The translations under genes and the position numbers were made by a program. 34,303 nucleotides of DNA from the NCBI GenBank assembly GCA_026709335.1, contig JAPOTE010000011.1:1-34303 (forward strand), given 5' to 3'. Below the pieces are notes generated by a model that was not told where the DNA came from, did no database searches, and saw only the letters and a list, made by a program, of their open reading frames with translations. The stretch comes from Bacteroidota bacterium. Its GTDB lineage: Bacteria > Bacteroidota > Rhodothermia > Rhodothermales > Bin80. Positions 7,053-16,700 of the stretch are shown here, piece after piece (within the stretch, counting starts at the first letter, position 1; each line of letters starts with the position of its first letter).

Positions 7053-9464
7053 ATGTTAAAACCGGTATTGCATGTAATCTGGGCCACTGCATTACTTTGG
7101 GCGCTGCATTATGGGCCGGGTGGGCTCGCACCTTTGGGAGACCTTATAGATCCCTTACATGGACTATATCATAATGCACGTATTGCCGAGTACGATGCGA
7201 GTGATGAAATCAGTATCCCGGGGCTTGTCAGCTCAGTTATCATTGAGCGAGATGAACGAGGTGTTCCTCATATCTTCGCGGATAGTGACCAGGACGCAGT
7301 CGTTGCACTGGGATATGTCACTGCCCAGGATAGGCTTTTTCAGATGGATTTTATGAGCCGTGTCACGGGAGGGAGGTTATCTGAAATTTTCGGAGCAGGC
7401 TCAATTGAGGCAGATAAATACCTGCGATCAACTGGAATGAGATGGGCGGCAAAGCAGATCACAGAAGCACATATTGCAGAGAACAGCTTTGACTATGAGC
7501 TACTTACGTGGTTTGCAGATGGTGCAAATGCATACATTGACAATCTTTCTTATGCAGAGTGGCCATTTGAATTCAAGTTGTTCGGGTACTCTCCGGAGCA
7601 GTATACCCCCCTACATTCTCTGCTACTCGTACAGTACTTCAACTTCGATCTGACATTTGAATCCGATGATCCTGCATACGGTATTGCCTTGGAGCGTTTT
7701 GGTTCTGAGGAGTATGCCAAATTGTACCCACGGTTTTCCTCGCGATACATTCCGGTTATTCCTGCCGAGGAATCAATTTCAAAAGAATCTGCCCCAGATA
7801 CAGAGCCTGTTCCATTGGCCTCTTCGGATGGATTAGCATTGTTGAGGCGTGTGCATGATACTTTGCGAGATCATGGCATTGAAGGATTTCAACCCTCCAA
7901 GGGATCTAACAATTGGGGGGTAACAGGTCATCGCTCAGCCACAGGAGCATCTATTTTGGCGGGAGATATGCATCTGTCACTTTCGCTGCCTGCCATTTGG
8001 CATGAAGTACATATGGTTACCCCATCAATGAATACTTATGGTGTGGCTTCACCCGGTACGCCGGTGCCGATTGAGGCGTTTAATGATCACGTATCCTGGG
8101 CGTATACCAATTCCGAAATTGATGCGATAGATCATTATCTGTTGAAGTTAAGTGATGACGGTCTTCGATATGAGTTTGATGGAGAATGGCTTCCCCTGAA
8201 AATGCAGCCGGATACGATTCATGTAAAAGGGGCCCAGTCTATTATAGATACGTTGGTGCTATCGCATTTGGGGCCCGTTGTAAGGGATTCAAGCGTTGCA
8301 TTTGCAATTAAGTGGATCGCTCAGGAAAAGGGACATGTCATCAGTACGCTCTGGAAAATGAACCATGCAAAGAATGCGATTCAACTTGACAGTTTACTAC
8401 AGCACTGGCACTCACCAGCTCAAAACATACTCTATGCTGATGTAAACGGAAATCTTGGCATCAGGACTGCCGGCAAGATACCAATTCGAGCTTCGGGGCA
8501 TGGGATAGGATTTCTTGATGGCAGTACCAGTGATACCGAATGGATTGGGATAATTCCTGCTGAGGAGATGCCAAGTTCACAAAATCCCGCCCATGGATAT
8601 CTTACTGCAACCAATCAGCAGCCAACCACAGAAGATTACCCGTACTATTTGAGTCATAACTGGACACCAGCTTATCGATCACTGCGCATTGATGCACTTC
8701 TTTCGGGTAAAGACCAGCATAGCTTAGAAGATCTGATGGAGTATCAGGGTGATGTATATGTAGGTCAGTATCATACTTTCGTGCCGTTGTTAGACTCTAT
8801 ACAGTCGCTGACACCACAAGGTGAGATGGTCCGAAGGACATTGAAAGAATGGGATGGTATCGCAGTAGGGGAGGCGACTGGGCCGCTTGCTTTGCATGAA
8901 TACTTACGCGCATTAAAGCGTCTGACTTGGGATGAACCCCACTTTAAAGATCTTCCACAGCCAAGTGAAGTAGTTCTGGTCACGTTTCTTGAGCAGGGAT
9001 CGAGATGGCTTGATATTCAAGGGACACCTGAAATTGAGGATGCCCAAATGATCATGGCAATTGCTCTTGCGGAAGCTGCAGATTCGTTGCAGAGTAAATA
9101 CGGAGAAGATTGGAGCTGGAAATCCAACCATAAAGTTATTTTCCGCCATCTTACACGCTCCTCTGCATTGAATGTGTTATGGAGAGGGCCATACAGTTAT
9201 CCCGGTTATGATGAGACATTGGGGCCAGGAGGTGGACTGGAGGTCACACAAAGTGCCAGTTGGAGGATGGGTGTAGATTTCACTGAGCATCCACCACGTG
9301 GATTCGGGATTTATGCGGGTGGCCAGAGTGGCAATCCACTTAGTTATTTCTATGACCTGCATGTGCAGGATTATGTGAACTACAATTATTATACGTTGCA
9401 TAACCCCAGAGGACCGGGAAGCCTTAACGAGATCTCATCGCGCCTGATACTGCGGAAAAAATAG
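7053..9464 (+). CDS. Penicillin acylase (penicillin amidase) family N-terminal-nucleophile hydrolase
   Basis: This 803-residue protein is of the penicillin/cephalosporin/AHL acylase family. Members hydrolyse amide bonds after self-cleavage into alpha and beta chains. The predicted cleavage site and nucleophile is Ser285 in PSKGSNNWGVTG; the following Asn-Asn-Trp is typical. Other family segments are ERDERGVPHIFADS (65-78), VALGYVTAQDRLFQMDF (84-100), and after the nucleophile DMHLSLSLPAIWHEVHM and SWAYTNSEID. The N-terminus has a short hydrophobic stretch (residues about 4-19, HVIWATALLWAL) without a clear signal-peptidase site, so export or membrane anchoring is inferred. The substrate is unknown; acyl-homoserine lactones, beta-lactams or N-acylated peptides are all possible. 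It stands alone as a single-gene unit. Confidence 0.92.
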   Translation: MLKPVLHVIWATALLWALHYGPGGLAPLGDLIDPLHGLYHNARIAEYDASDEISIPGLVSSVIIERDERGVPHIFADSDQDAVVALGYVTAQDRLFQMDFMSRVTGGRLSEIFGAGSIEADKYLRSTGMRWAAKQITEAHIAENSFDYELLTWFADGANAYIDNLSYAEWPFEFKLFGYSPEQYTPLHSLLLVQYFNFDLTFESDDPAYGIALERFGSEEYAKLYPRFSSRYIPVIPAEESISKESAPDTEPVPLASSDGLALLRRVHDTLRDHGIEGFQPSKGSNNWGVTGHRSATGASILAGDMHLSLSLPAIWHEVHMVTPSMNTYGVASPGTPVPIEAFNDHVSWAYTNSEIDAIDHYLLKLSDDGLRYEFDGEWLPLKMQPDTIHVKGAQSIIDTLVLSHLGPVVRDSSVAFAIKWIAQEKGHVISTLWKMNHAKNAIQLDSLLQHWHSPAQNILYADVNGNLGIRTAGKIPIRASGHGIGFLDGSTSDTEWIGIIPAEEMPSSQNPAHGYLTATNQQPTTEDYPYYLSHNWTPAYRSLRIDALLSGKDQHSLEDLMEYQGDVYVGQYHTFVPLLDSIQSLTPQGEMVRRTLKEWDGIAVGEATGPLALHEYLRALKRLTWDEPHFKDLPQPSEVVLVTFLEQGSRWLDIQGTPEIEDAQMIMAIALAEAADSLQSKYGEDWSWKSNHKVIFRHLTRSSALNVLWRGPYSYPGYDETLGPGGGLEVTQSASWRMGVDFTEHPPRGFGIYAGGQSGNPLSYFYDLHVQDYVNYNYYTLHNPRGPGSLNEISSRLILRKK

Positions 9465-9521
9465 ATCGTCAGGAAAGATACCCCCATCTACCTGGATAAA
9501 ATCATCTGTTGAGCAGAATGT

Positions 9522-9555
9522 GAACCTCCGCAAGTAATCTACTTGATCGAGGTTC
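9522..9555 (+). promoter_or_regulatory. Composite hairpin leading into the 74-bp repeat
   Basis: GAACCTC (9522-9528) pairs with GAGGTTC (9549-9555), and inside it CAAGTA (9531-9536) pairs with TACTTG (9540-9545) across a 3-base loop. The 7-bp and 6-bp stems are separated by a small 2/3-base internal loop. The outer right arm is also the first seven bases of repeat copy A, so the repeat start can pair either upstream or downstream. Confidence 0.6.
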
Positions 9556-9622
9556 TTGCAAAATCTCTGTTTTAAGACAGAAAAGATCCCCACAGATATT
9601 CTCATAGCAATATTTGTACTCA
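9549..9622 (+). repeat. 74-bp structured dispersed repeat, copy A
   Basis: This ungapped 74-base stretch matches 34147-34220 at 63 of 74 positions by direct comparison. The first 19 bases can fold as GAGGTT-loop-AATCTC. The following CTGT-loop-ACAG gives a second small stem. A shorter echo, GAGGTTTTGCAA, occurs at 9629-9640. The copy lies in the gene-free DNA after the acylase gene. It does not appear to code for protein. It could be the end of a mobile element, a MITE-like remnant or a structured RNA. Confidence 0.75.
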
Positions 9623-10080
9623 ATCTTGGAGGTTTTGCAATAGATTGGATCTTTTCCCGGGAAAGATTATGATAGAGGTATTAGTATTCTTCAATTGATA
9701 GGCAAGATCTGATATTCAGAAAGTATTTGCTGGCAAGAGAGTTGTCGACGTAGCGACCACACATTTCTGGCCGGCATTCGGTATAGATCGGGATGGTTCA
9801 ATCAAATATAGCACATGGGGGTAGGTACAGAGGTTCATTCCCTTCGCCTTGATCACAAAGGAACACATAGAGGCATACAAAGAATAATTGGGATGTGCTG
9901 CGGGCAAACAAACTTCACTTCGACTGCTTTCATGACGATGTTTGTCGTAGGAACAAACTTGCCAATCATGACAGATTACGCCGAAGATCTATCTTTACGA
10001 ATTCTTGTTTTGTGGATACGATCAGATCAGTGATGATTCTTTCAATCAGTCTTAAAATTAATTTCAAATAATATGGTGCC
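9623..10080. other. Gene-free stretch before the E2 gene
   Basis: No convincing coding region was found on either strand; the short open frames here (up to about 72 codons) resemble no family I know. The only structure that I see is the 12-bp palindrome TTTCCCGGGAAA at 9653-9664 and the partial repeat echo at 9629-9640. The E2 promoter presumably lies in the AT-rich part just before 10081, but no clear motif can be named. Decayed mobile DNA is possible. Confidence 0.5.
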
Positions 10081-11700
10081 ATGGCCAAGGTAGAAGTCGT
10101 AATGCCTAAGATGGGCGAAAGTATTACTGAAGGAGATGTAAATGTCTGGCATAAAAAGGAAGGAGATTCTGTAGAACTGGATGAGGTACTCCTGGAAATT
10201 GGGACGGACAAAGTTGATACCGATGTTCCTGCACCCGCAACAGGAGTGATTGCAAAAATTTTTACCCCCGAAGGAGAAACCGTTCCGGTAGGACATGTGA
10301 TCGCTCTGATTCAAACCGAGGCAGAAGAGATAAATGGCTCAGAAAAAGAAGCACCACCCCCTTCGCCCGAAATAGCACAATCAAATAACACGGAAACCCA
10401 AGATACACCTGTCGTAATGCCTAAGATGGGTGAGAGTATCACTGAGGGGACTGTGATTACATGGCATAAACAGGTGGGAGATGCAGTGGAACTGGATGAA
10501 ACCCTACTGGAAATCGGCACGGACAAGGTAGATACGGATGTCCCGGCTCCCGCCGGGGGCATTCTGAAGGCAGTTCTGGTTTCGGAAGGAGAAACGGTCG
10601 AAGTGGGGACAACTATCGCAATTATTGGTGTAGAAGGGAGTGAGCCTATTCCTTTGCCGATACCAGAAACATCCGCAGAGATTCCTCCCGAGTCAACCCT
10701 TGAGAGCACACAGTCTATTGCATCTGAAGCACAGCCTGAGAGTAATCGACATCTGGAAGATGGTCGTTTCCTGAGCCCATTGGTGCGCAGTATCGCGCAG
10801 GCCGAAAATATTTCACGCGATGAGTTGGTCACAATCAAGGGCTCTGGACGTGATGGTCGAATTACCAAGACAGACATAATAGATCATCTGGAATCACGTG
10901 AGCGGGTTCCAAAGTCAATCAAGCCCCAGGCCAAACCTGCCCGAAGAAAAGGGCTGCCACTGGTTACACCTCATACGGTCAGCGAATCCAACGAAGTGCA
11001 GGTTGTGAAGATGGATCGGATGCGTCAGTTGATCGCGGAGCATATGATTGAATCGCGCCGCACCTCAGCTCATGTTACCTCGTTTGCAGAGATTGATGTG
11101 ACCCGTCTGGTTCGGATTCGCGAAGCAAACAAGAAGGATTTTTTTCAGCGAGATGGGATAAAATTAACCTATTCTCCGTTTCTCGTGTACGCTGCTGTAG
11201 AAGCTCTTCGAGATTTTCCAATATTAAACAGTTCTGTAGAAGGAGACAAGATTCTTATTCGGAAGAATCATCATATTGGGATGGCAGTCGCAATTGAATC
11301 AGGATTGATTGTCCCCGTAATTCGCCATGCAGGGCGATTGAGTATTACAGGACTTGCACATGCGACGAATGATCTGGCACACCGTGCCCGCTATTCAGAA
11401 TTGGTTCCGGATGACCTCCAGGGCGGCACCTTTACTCTGACGAATGTTGGCTCCCTTGGATCAATGATGGGAACTCCCATTATCTTACAGCCTCAAGTAG
11501 CAATTTTAGCCACCGGAACAATCAAAAAACGCCCCGTAGTGGTTGAGCATCCTGAACTGGGGGACAGTATTGCAATACGGCATATGATGATTCTTTCGCT
11601 ATCGTATGATCACCGGATTATTGACGGCGCAATGGGAATTGCATTTCTTCGTAGATACGCGGAAGTGATTGAAAACCTTGATCCAAATATGGAGTTGTGA
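10081..11700 (+). CDS. 2-oxo acid dehydrogenase E2 (dihydrolipoamide acyltransferase), two lipoyl domains
   Basis: This 539-residue core subunit of a 2-oxo acid dehydrogenase complex transfers acyl groups from E1-bound thiamine diphosphate to CoA through swinging lipoyl arms. It has two N-terminal lipoyl domains with lipoylated Lys44 and Lys149, each in EIGTDKVDTDVPAPA. A Pro/Ser/Glu-rich linker follows. The E3-binding domain covers about 231-271 (LSPLVRSIAQAENISRDELV, GRITKTDI). The catalytic domain covers about 305-539, with SYDHRIIDG giving His511 and Asp515. The lipoyl-site sequence resembles Bacteroidota E2s for branched-chain or 2-oxoglutarate substrates more than PDH. No E1 or E3 gene is adjacent, so substrate is unresolved. 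Confidence 0.94.
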   Translation: MAKVEVVMPKMGESITEGDVNVWHKKEGDSVELDEVLLEIGTDKVDTDVPAPATGVIAKIFTPEGETVPVGHVIALIQTEAEEINGSEKEAPPPSPEIAQSNNTETQDTPVVMPKMGESITEGTVITWHKQVGDAVELDETLLEIGTDKVDTDVPAPAGGILKAVLVSEGETVEVGTTIAIIGVEGSEPIPLPIPETSAEIPPESTLESTQSIASEAQPESNRHLEDGRFLSPLVRSIAQAENISRDELVTIKGSGRDGRITKTDIIDHLESRERVPKSIKPQAKPARRKGLPLVTPHTVSESNEVQVVKMDRMRQLIAEHMIESRRTSAHVTSFAEIDVTRLVRIREANKKDFFQRDGIKLTYSPFLVYAAVEALRDFPILNSSVEGDKILIRKNHHIGMAVAIESGLIVPVIRHAGRLSITGLAHATNDLAHRARYSELVPDDLQGGTFTLTNVGSLGSMMGTPIILQPQVAILATGTIKKRPVVVEHPELGDSIAIRHMMILSLSYDHRIIDGAMGIAFLRRYAEVIENLDPNMEL

Positions 11701-11732
11701 ATGGATGATCTCTTTTCACAGAATCTGTAGCC

Positions 11733-12650
11733 ATGCCAAAAGATTCCGATTTAGTCAAAAAAATGACAACGGATACGATTCTCGCACGAATAGATTTCTT
11801 CATCAGTGTTCTGGCACATACTAGAAGCAAGTCAACGGTAGATACATATAGACGATCACTGGGAGTTTTCACTCTGTGGGTGGATGAGCAAGGTGGAAGT
11901 ATAGAACTTTCACAGAAAAATCTGGAGAAGTATCCGGTGTACTTGAGAACGCAAAGAAAAGTGACCTCCAGAACCATCAAAATCTACCTGACCGCGTTGC
12001 GGGGCTTTTTCACTTTTCTGTCAAAAGAGGGGTTATTACATCACGACCCGCTTGTGAATCTCAATATAAAACCTGACACGTCTGGCGAGGGTAAGGCCAG
12101 AGCTATTCTGACGAAGGAAGAAATTAAATCTTTGTTTGAAGCTTCAAAAGGGGAACAGATCGTTAAATTACGTGATCGAGCCATTCTGTGCTGCATGCTC
12201 CTTGAAGGAATAACAGAAACAGAGGTCAGCAATTGTAATTATGGAGATTTGGAACATACTCTGATGGGAGAAGAGTTGCGTATCTGCGGCAGTGGAGGTC
12301 CTCTGTGCATCCCATTAGATCAGAGAACTTATCGGAGTCTGACGGCCTATCTCACGAAGCGAAATGAAACACTTCGATCCCAAGATCCACTGTTTATATC
12401 CCATGGACCGCGAGAAGTAGGCGAACGGCTGAAGGTTCGATCTGTACGATCCCGTATGCGCGTGTTGCTGGATCGAGCTAAGGTTCTACGTACCGAAGTA
12501 TCTCCCCAGAGTTTATCACACACATCTATTTATTTGCAGATTTTGAATGGGGTCACCAGAGAACAACTTCGTGAGCGTACTCGTCCGTGGAGACTCTTTC
12601 ATCGAATTGAATATCTCAAGTCAAGAGGACTTATTGATCCCTCCTATTGA
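11733..12650 (+). CDS. XerC/D-like tyrosine recombinase homologue with lost catalytic residues
   Basis: This 305-residue intact frame has the two-domain layout of XerC/XerD. The N-terminal SAM-like DNA-binding domain (about 15-105) contains STVDTYRRSLGVFTLWV and SRTIKIYLTALRGFFTFL. The C-terminal catalytic-fold domain (about 125-300) contains RAILCCMLLEGITETEV. Aligning by eye to XerD, the GLRxSE Arg is Thr161 (GITETE), the beta-hairpin GKGxK Lys is Ser187 (CGSGGPL), and HxLRH reads QSLSH with Gln259 and Ser262. A Tyr at 294 (RIEYLK) may sit near the nucleophile position. Strand exchange is therefore unlikely, although the frame is open and of full length. It starts 32 bases after the E2 gene, and its last 20 bases overlap the convergent porQ-like gene. 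A DNA-binding role is inference. Confidence 0.8.
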   Translation: MPKDSDLVKKMTTDTILARIDFFISVLAHTRSKSTVDTYRRSLGVFTLWVDEQGGSIELSQKNLEKYPVYLRTQRKVTSRTIKIYLTALRGFFTFLSKEGLLHHDPLVNLNIKPDTSGEGKARAILTKEEIKSLFEASKGEQIVKLRDRAILCCMLLEGITETEVSNCNYGDLEHTLMGEELRICGSGGPLCIPLDQRTYRSLTAYLTKRNETLRSQDPLFISHGPREVGERLKVRSVRSRMRVLLDRAKVLRTEVSPQSLSHTSIYLQILNGVTREQLRERTRPWRLFHRIEYLKSRGLIDPSY

Positions 12651-13605
12651 AATGGGTCATGACAGTAAACTGGTGCAACCCGGCGAATGACCAAGAGCTG
12701 AATGAATAGTCAAGGTGGAACCGGCGGATTCGAAGCCCAAAGCCAACAGCCGTTCCCGCCAGATCAAGCCGTTGGTCAGACTTGAGATTCCGTTTACGGT
12801 GATTGTAGCCCAAGCGTAAATGGAAAACAGGAATTGCTCGGAATTCCAGGCTAAATATCGCATGACGAAATCCCTTGTCGACAGAAGTAATTTGATGGAC
12901 GTTTTGCAGGTTGTTCAGGGTCAGGCCGACGAGTACAGGGATGTATCTCAACTGTTTGGATACGGCAATGCGGAGATCCAAGGGGACTTCATCCCTTGTT
13001 TGACCAAGGCTTGAAAGAGTTACCCCGATGTTTGAAGCCCCCGCGGAAAGTGTAAATTCTTGTTCAGGAATGTAATAGACAATTCCTGCGTCTATTGCAA
13101 CGGCAAGGGCGTTGAACTCTGCAATGGAGGTGTAGGCGATATGCAGATTTGCCCCATAGCGAAGTTGGGGGAGCCATGAACGGGACAGTCCGGCCGTGAG
13201 AGCAATATTACCTGAAGAAAACGAGCTACTGGATTCCCCGTACTGATCAGATCGAGGGATTCGGCCCCAGTAAATAAATCGCGTACCGACAGCCGCCATG
13301 CCAAGAACGCCGAGGTCACGGCTATATGTGACTGTACCTGCCTGGAGATCGCTGAGGTGGTTGAGCCATGAAATAGAAAGGGCCCCATCAGCCTTCTTAT
13401 CTAACAAGGCCGGATTGTAAAACATTGCACTAGCTTGGGAGGAAGTAGATGTCAGAAGGGTTCCCCCGAGAGCCGCAGCTTGCGCAGAAGGAGCAAGTCG
13501 AAGAAAGTCGAAACTGGACAGCGACTGGCTCCGCACATTCACGGCTCCAGACAGGGCGATCATCAGTACAATCAACCAGAAAACAACAAAATTCCTGCTC
13601 ATCAT
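12631..13605 (-). CDS. porQ: PorQ-like outer-membrane protein (PorV/PorQ family, type IX secretion)
   Basis: This 324-residue predicted outer-membrane beta-barrel has a signal peptide (FVVFWLIVLMIALSGAVNVRS) before Gln27. The start of the mature region, FDFLRLAPSAQAAALGGTLL, and FYNPALLDKK are typical of PorV/PorQ proteins. The rest alternates Gly/aromatic strands (YGANLHIAYTSIAEFNALA, AGASNIGVTLSSLG) and ends in a barrel strand (FAGLHQFTVMTHF). In type IX systems PorQ-PorZ helps attach secreted proteins to the surface; PorV is the alternative, but length and motifs fit PorQ better. The start is one of the paired ATGs at 13605/13602. It is divergent from secA and overlaps the recombinase gene tail-to-tail by 20 bp. 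Confidence 0.8.
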   Translation of the reverse strand: MMSRNFVVFWLIVLMIALSGAVNVRSQSLSSFDFLRLAPSAQAAALGGTLLTSTSSQASAMFYNPALLDKKADGALSISWLNHLSDLQAGTVTYSRDLGVLGMAAVGTRFIYWGRIPRSDQYGESSSSFSSGNIALTAGLSRSWLPQLRYGANLHIAYTSIAEFNALAVAIDAGIVYYIPEQEFTLSAGASNIGVTLSSLGQTRDEVPLDLRIAVSKQLRYIPVLVGLTLNNLQNVHQITSVDKGFRHAIFSLEFRAIPVFHLRLGYNHRKRNLKSDQRLDLAGTAVGFGLRIRRFHLDYSFSSWSFAGLHQFTVMTHFNRRDQ

Positions 13606-13766
13606 TGAAAAACACGAAGAACACGGTGTATCCCAGGGAAGTTGAACGAATTCACGCTAAATCGTTTCAAACGTTCCGAGTTTACTCCATCACACCAAAC
13701 TGGTCAAATTTTCTCCAATCAGGTATTAAGAACATTCCAAGCGAGTATTGATAATCCTTTAGCAAC

Positions 13767-16700
13767 ATGTTGAATTTCGTCAACCAGCTATTCGGTGATA
13801 AGAATCAGCGGGAGATTCGTCGCAAGTATGAACCCGTGGTGACTCAGATCCACGAAGCTATTTCTGCAGTAAAGGCTTTGTCAGATGATGAACTGCGTGA
13901 CCGCACAGAAAAGTTTCGAGCGCAGATCCAGGACGCCGTCGCAGAAATAGAAGAAAGAAAACAGGAAATCCAGACGATCCTGCGTACGGGATATTCCGAT
14001 GAAGAGAGGAAAGATGCGCTCACACTGGAGGATCGACAGGATTATTTCGAGGAGCTTGATGAATTAGAAGATGAGTGGCTGGATGTTGCAGAAGATACAT
14101 TGAATGAGATTCTACCCGATGCTTTTGCATTGATCAAGGAAGTCTGTCGCCGCCTGACGGAAAGAGGCTCCCTTAAGGTGCGTGCCACTGAGCACGATCA
14201 CGAGATCCGTCGTCGTCGCGCATATCCTGATATTCAGGGTTCCTGGGCCATATGGCCTAATGAATGGGAAGCGGGTGGCACCATCATCAAATGGGAAATG
14301 ATTCCCTATGATGTGCAGTTAATTGGTGGAGTGGTTCTCCATAATGGTAATATTGCGGAGATGAAGACAGGAGAGGGCAAAACCTTGGTTGCGGTAGCGC
14401 CGGTATATTTGAATGCACTTCTTGGCCGTGGAGTACATTTGATCACAGTGAACCCTTATCTCGCACAGCGTGACTCAGAGTGGATGGGCCCTATTTTCGA
14501 GTTTCTGGGGTTAACGGTAGATGTGATTGACGAATATGATGCACACTCCCAAGAGAGACGCTCTGCCTATCGGGCAGATATTACCTACGGCACAAATAAT
14601 GAATTCGGATTTGATTATCTGCGAGATAACTCTTTTGTCATTGACTCAAATCAGCTCGTCCAGCGAGGACATCACTTTGCAATTGTAGATGAGGTGGATT
14701 CTGTATTGGTGGATGAAGCCCGAACCCCGTTGATCATTAGTGGCCCGGTCCCGCAGTCGAGCAAGAGTAGGTTTGATGAACTCAAACCGGCTGTAGATCG
14801 ACTGGTACATGCGCAGAAGCGACTGGTCGCGGGATTTGTATCTGAGGCAGAAAAAAAATTAAAGGAACGAGATCTTGCTCTAGAACGTGGAGAAGAGAAA
14901 GAAGCGAAAGAGCTTGAGTCAGAGGCAGGTCTGAGTTTGCTCCGGGCAGCACGGGGATTTCCTCGCAATAAACGATTGATGAAGATCTTGCAGGAACCCG
15001 GGGTTGAGCAACTCAGGCGAAAAACAGAATATTTCTATCTGCAGGATAATGCCAAGAGAATGCCGATTGTAGATGATGCAATGCATTACGCCCTTGACGA
15101 AAAGCAACACGCACTTGAACCTACCGATCAGGGGCGCGAATTCATTGCTCGGGCTGCAGGTGAAGATGTGAATTTGTTTATTCTCCCAGATGTAGGGGAG
15201 GAGACTGCGCGCTTGAAGCGAGAATACGAAGCTCAGAAAGAGAAACTCTATGAATCCATTCGCGACCGTGAAGATCTTTCCGATGAGAAACGAGAGCATA
15301 AGCTGCAGAATGATTTGCGGGTTCTAAAAAATAAGCTTGATGAGGAGACGCGTAAATTGTATTCCACATATTCAGATCGAGCGGAGAGATTGCACGCAAT
15401 TGAACAGCTTTTGAAAGCGTATACTCTGTACGAACGTGATACGGAATATATCGTCCAGGATGGGAAAGTGCAAATCGTGGATACCCATACAGGACGTGTA
15501 CTTTCTGGACGTCGATATTCGGATGGATTGCATCAGGCCATTGAGGCGAAAGAAGGCGTAAAAGTTCAGGCGGCCACTCAGACCTACGCCACAATTACGC
15601 TACAGAACTACTTCCGGATGTATAGTAAACTGGCTGGTATGACTGGAACTGCCGAAACGGAGGCCGAAGAGTTTCATAAGATTTACAAAATGGATGTTGT
15701 AGTCGTCCCGACCAATAAACCTATAGATCGAGACGATCTCGATGATCTCGTTTTCAGATCAAAACGCGAAAAATACGGTGCGGTAATTGAGAAAATTGAA
15801 GAGTACCACGACAAGGGACAGCCCGTTCTCGTGGGAACTACCTCGGTTGAAGTTTCCGAAACCTTGAGTCGGATGCTCAAACGTGCCCGGATACAGCATA
15901 ACGTACTCAATGCGAAGCGGGATCGTGCTAAGCAGGAATCTCTGATCGTAGCAGAGGCAGGAAAGCGTGGTGCAGTGACGATTGCCACTAACATGGCCGG
16001 CCGTGGTACAGACATTAAACTCGGAGACGGAATTGTAAAACTTGGAGGTCTTGCCATTATTGGTACTGAACGTCATGAGAGTCGCCGCATTGACCTTCAG
16101 CTCAGAGGGCGATCCGGACGCCAGGGCGATCCTGGAGAAAGCCAGTTTTATGTATCGCTCGAAGATGATTTGATGCGACTCTTTGGACCTGATCGGGTAG
16201 CGGGAGTTATGGATCGACTTAAGCTCGAGCCCGGGGCTGTGATCACACATCCATGGGTTACCAAGAGCATTGAGCGGGCGCAAAAAAAGGTAGAACAGAA
16301 CAATTTTGCCATTCGAAAACGGCAGCTTGAATATGATGATGTGTTGAATTCTCAGCGTGAAGTGATTTATGATCGCCGGATGCATGCACTCAAGGGAGAG
16401 CGATTTCGAGGGGAGATTCTGGATATGCTTTTCAAACTGATTGAACGGCTTGTAAAGCGCTATCACGGTGAAGGAGAAATGGAGGAATTGCGTGATGAGT
16501 TCCGCCGGCTATTATCGTTTGACTATGACATTGATCGTAAAAGATTCTTTGATCTTGGTGATGATGGTGTGACTGAGGATGCATACAATAAAGCAGTTGA
16601 GTATTACGAGGCCAAGCGCAGCGCACTCGCGGCTCCGTTTTTTGAGAGTATGAAGAAGGTTCAGGAAAGCAATGCAGAGAATAAGCCCGAACGTGCGTTT

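Noticed and set aside
6866-7087. A 73-codon minus-strand frame before the acylase gene
   Set aside because: No family resemblance, and it overlaps the acylase start; likely chance in a gene-free leader.
9716-10033. Short open frames on both strands in the gap before E2, considered as transposase remnants
   Set aside because: The translations show no DDE or other transposase motif that I can identify.
15759-16466. A 235-codon open frame on the minus strand
   Set aside because: It lies wholly inside secA, antisense, and its translation has no family features; the secA frame is certain.
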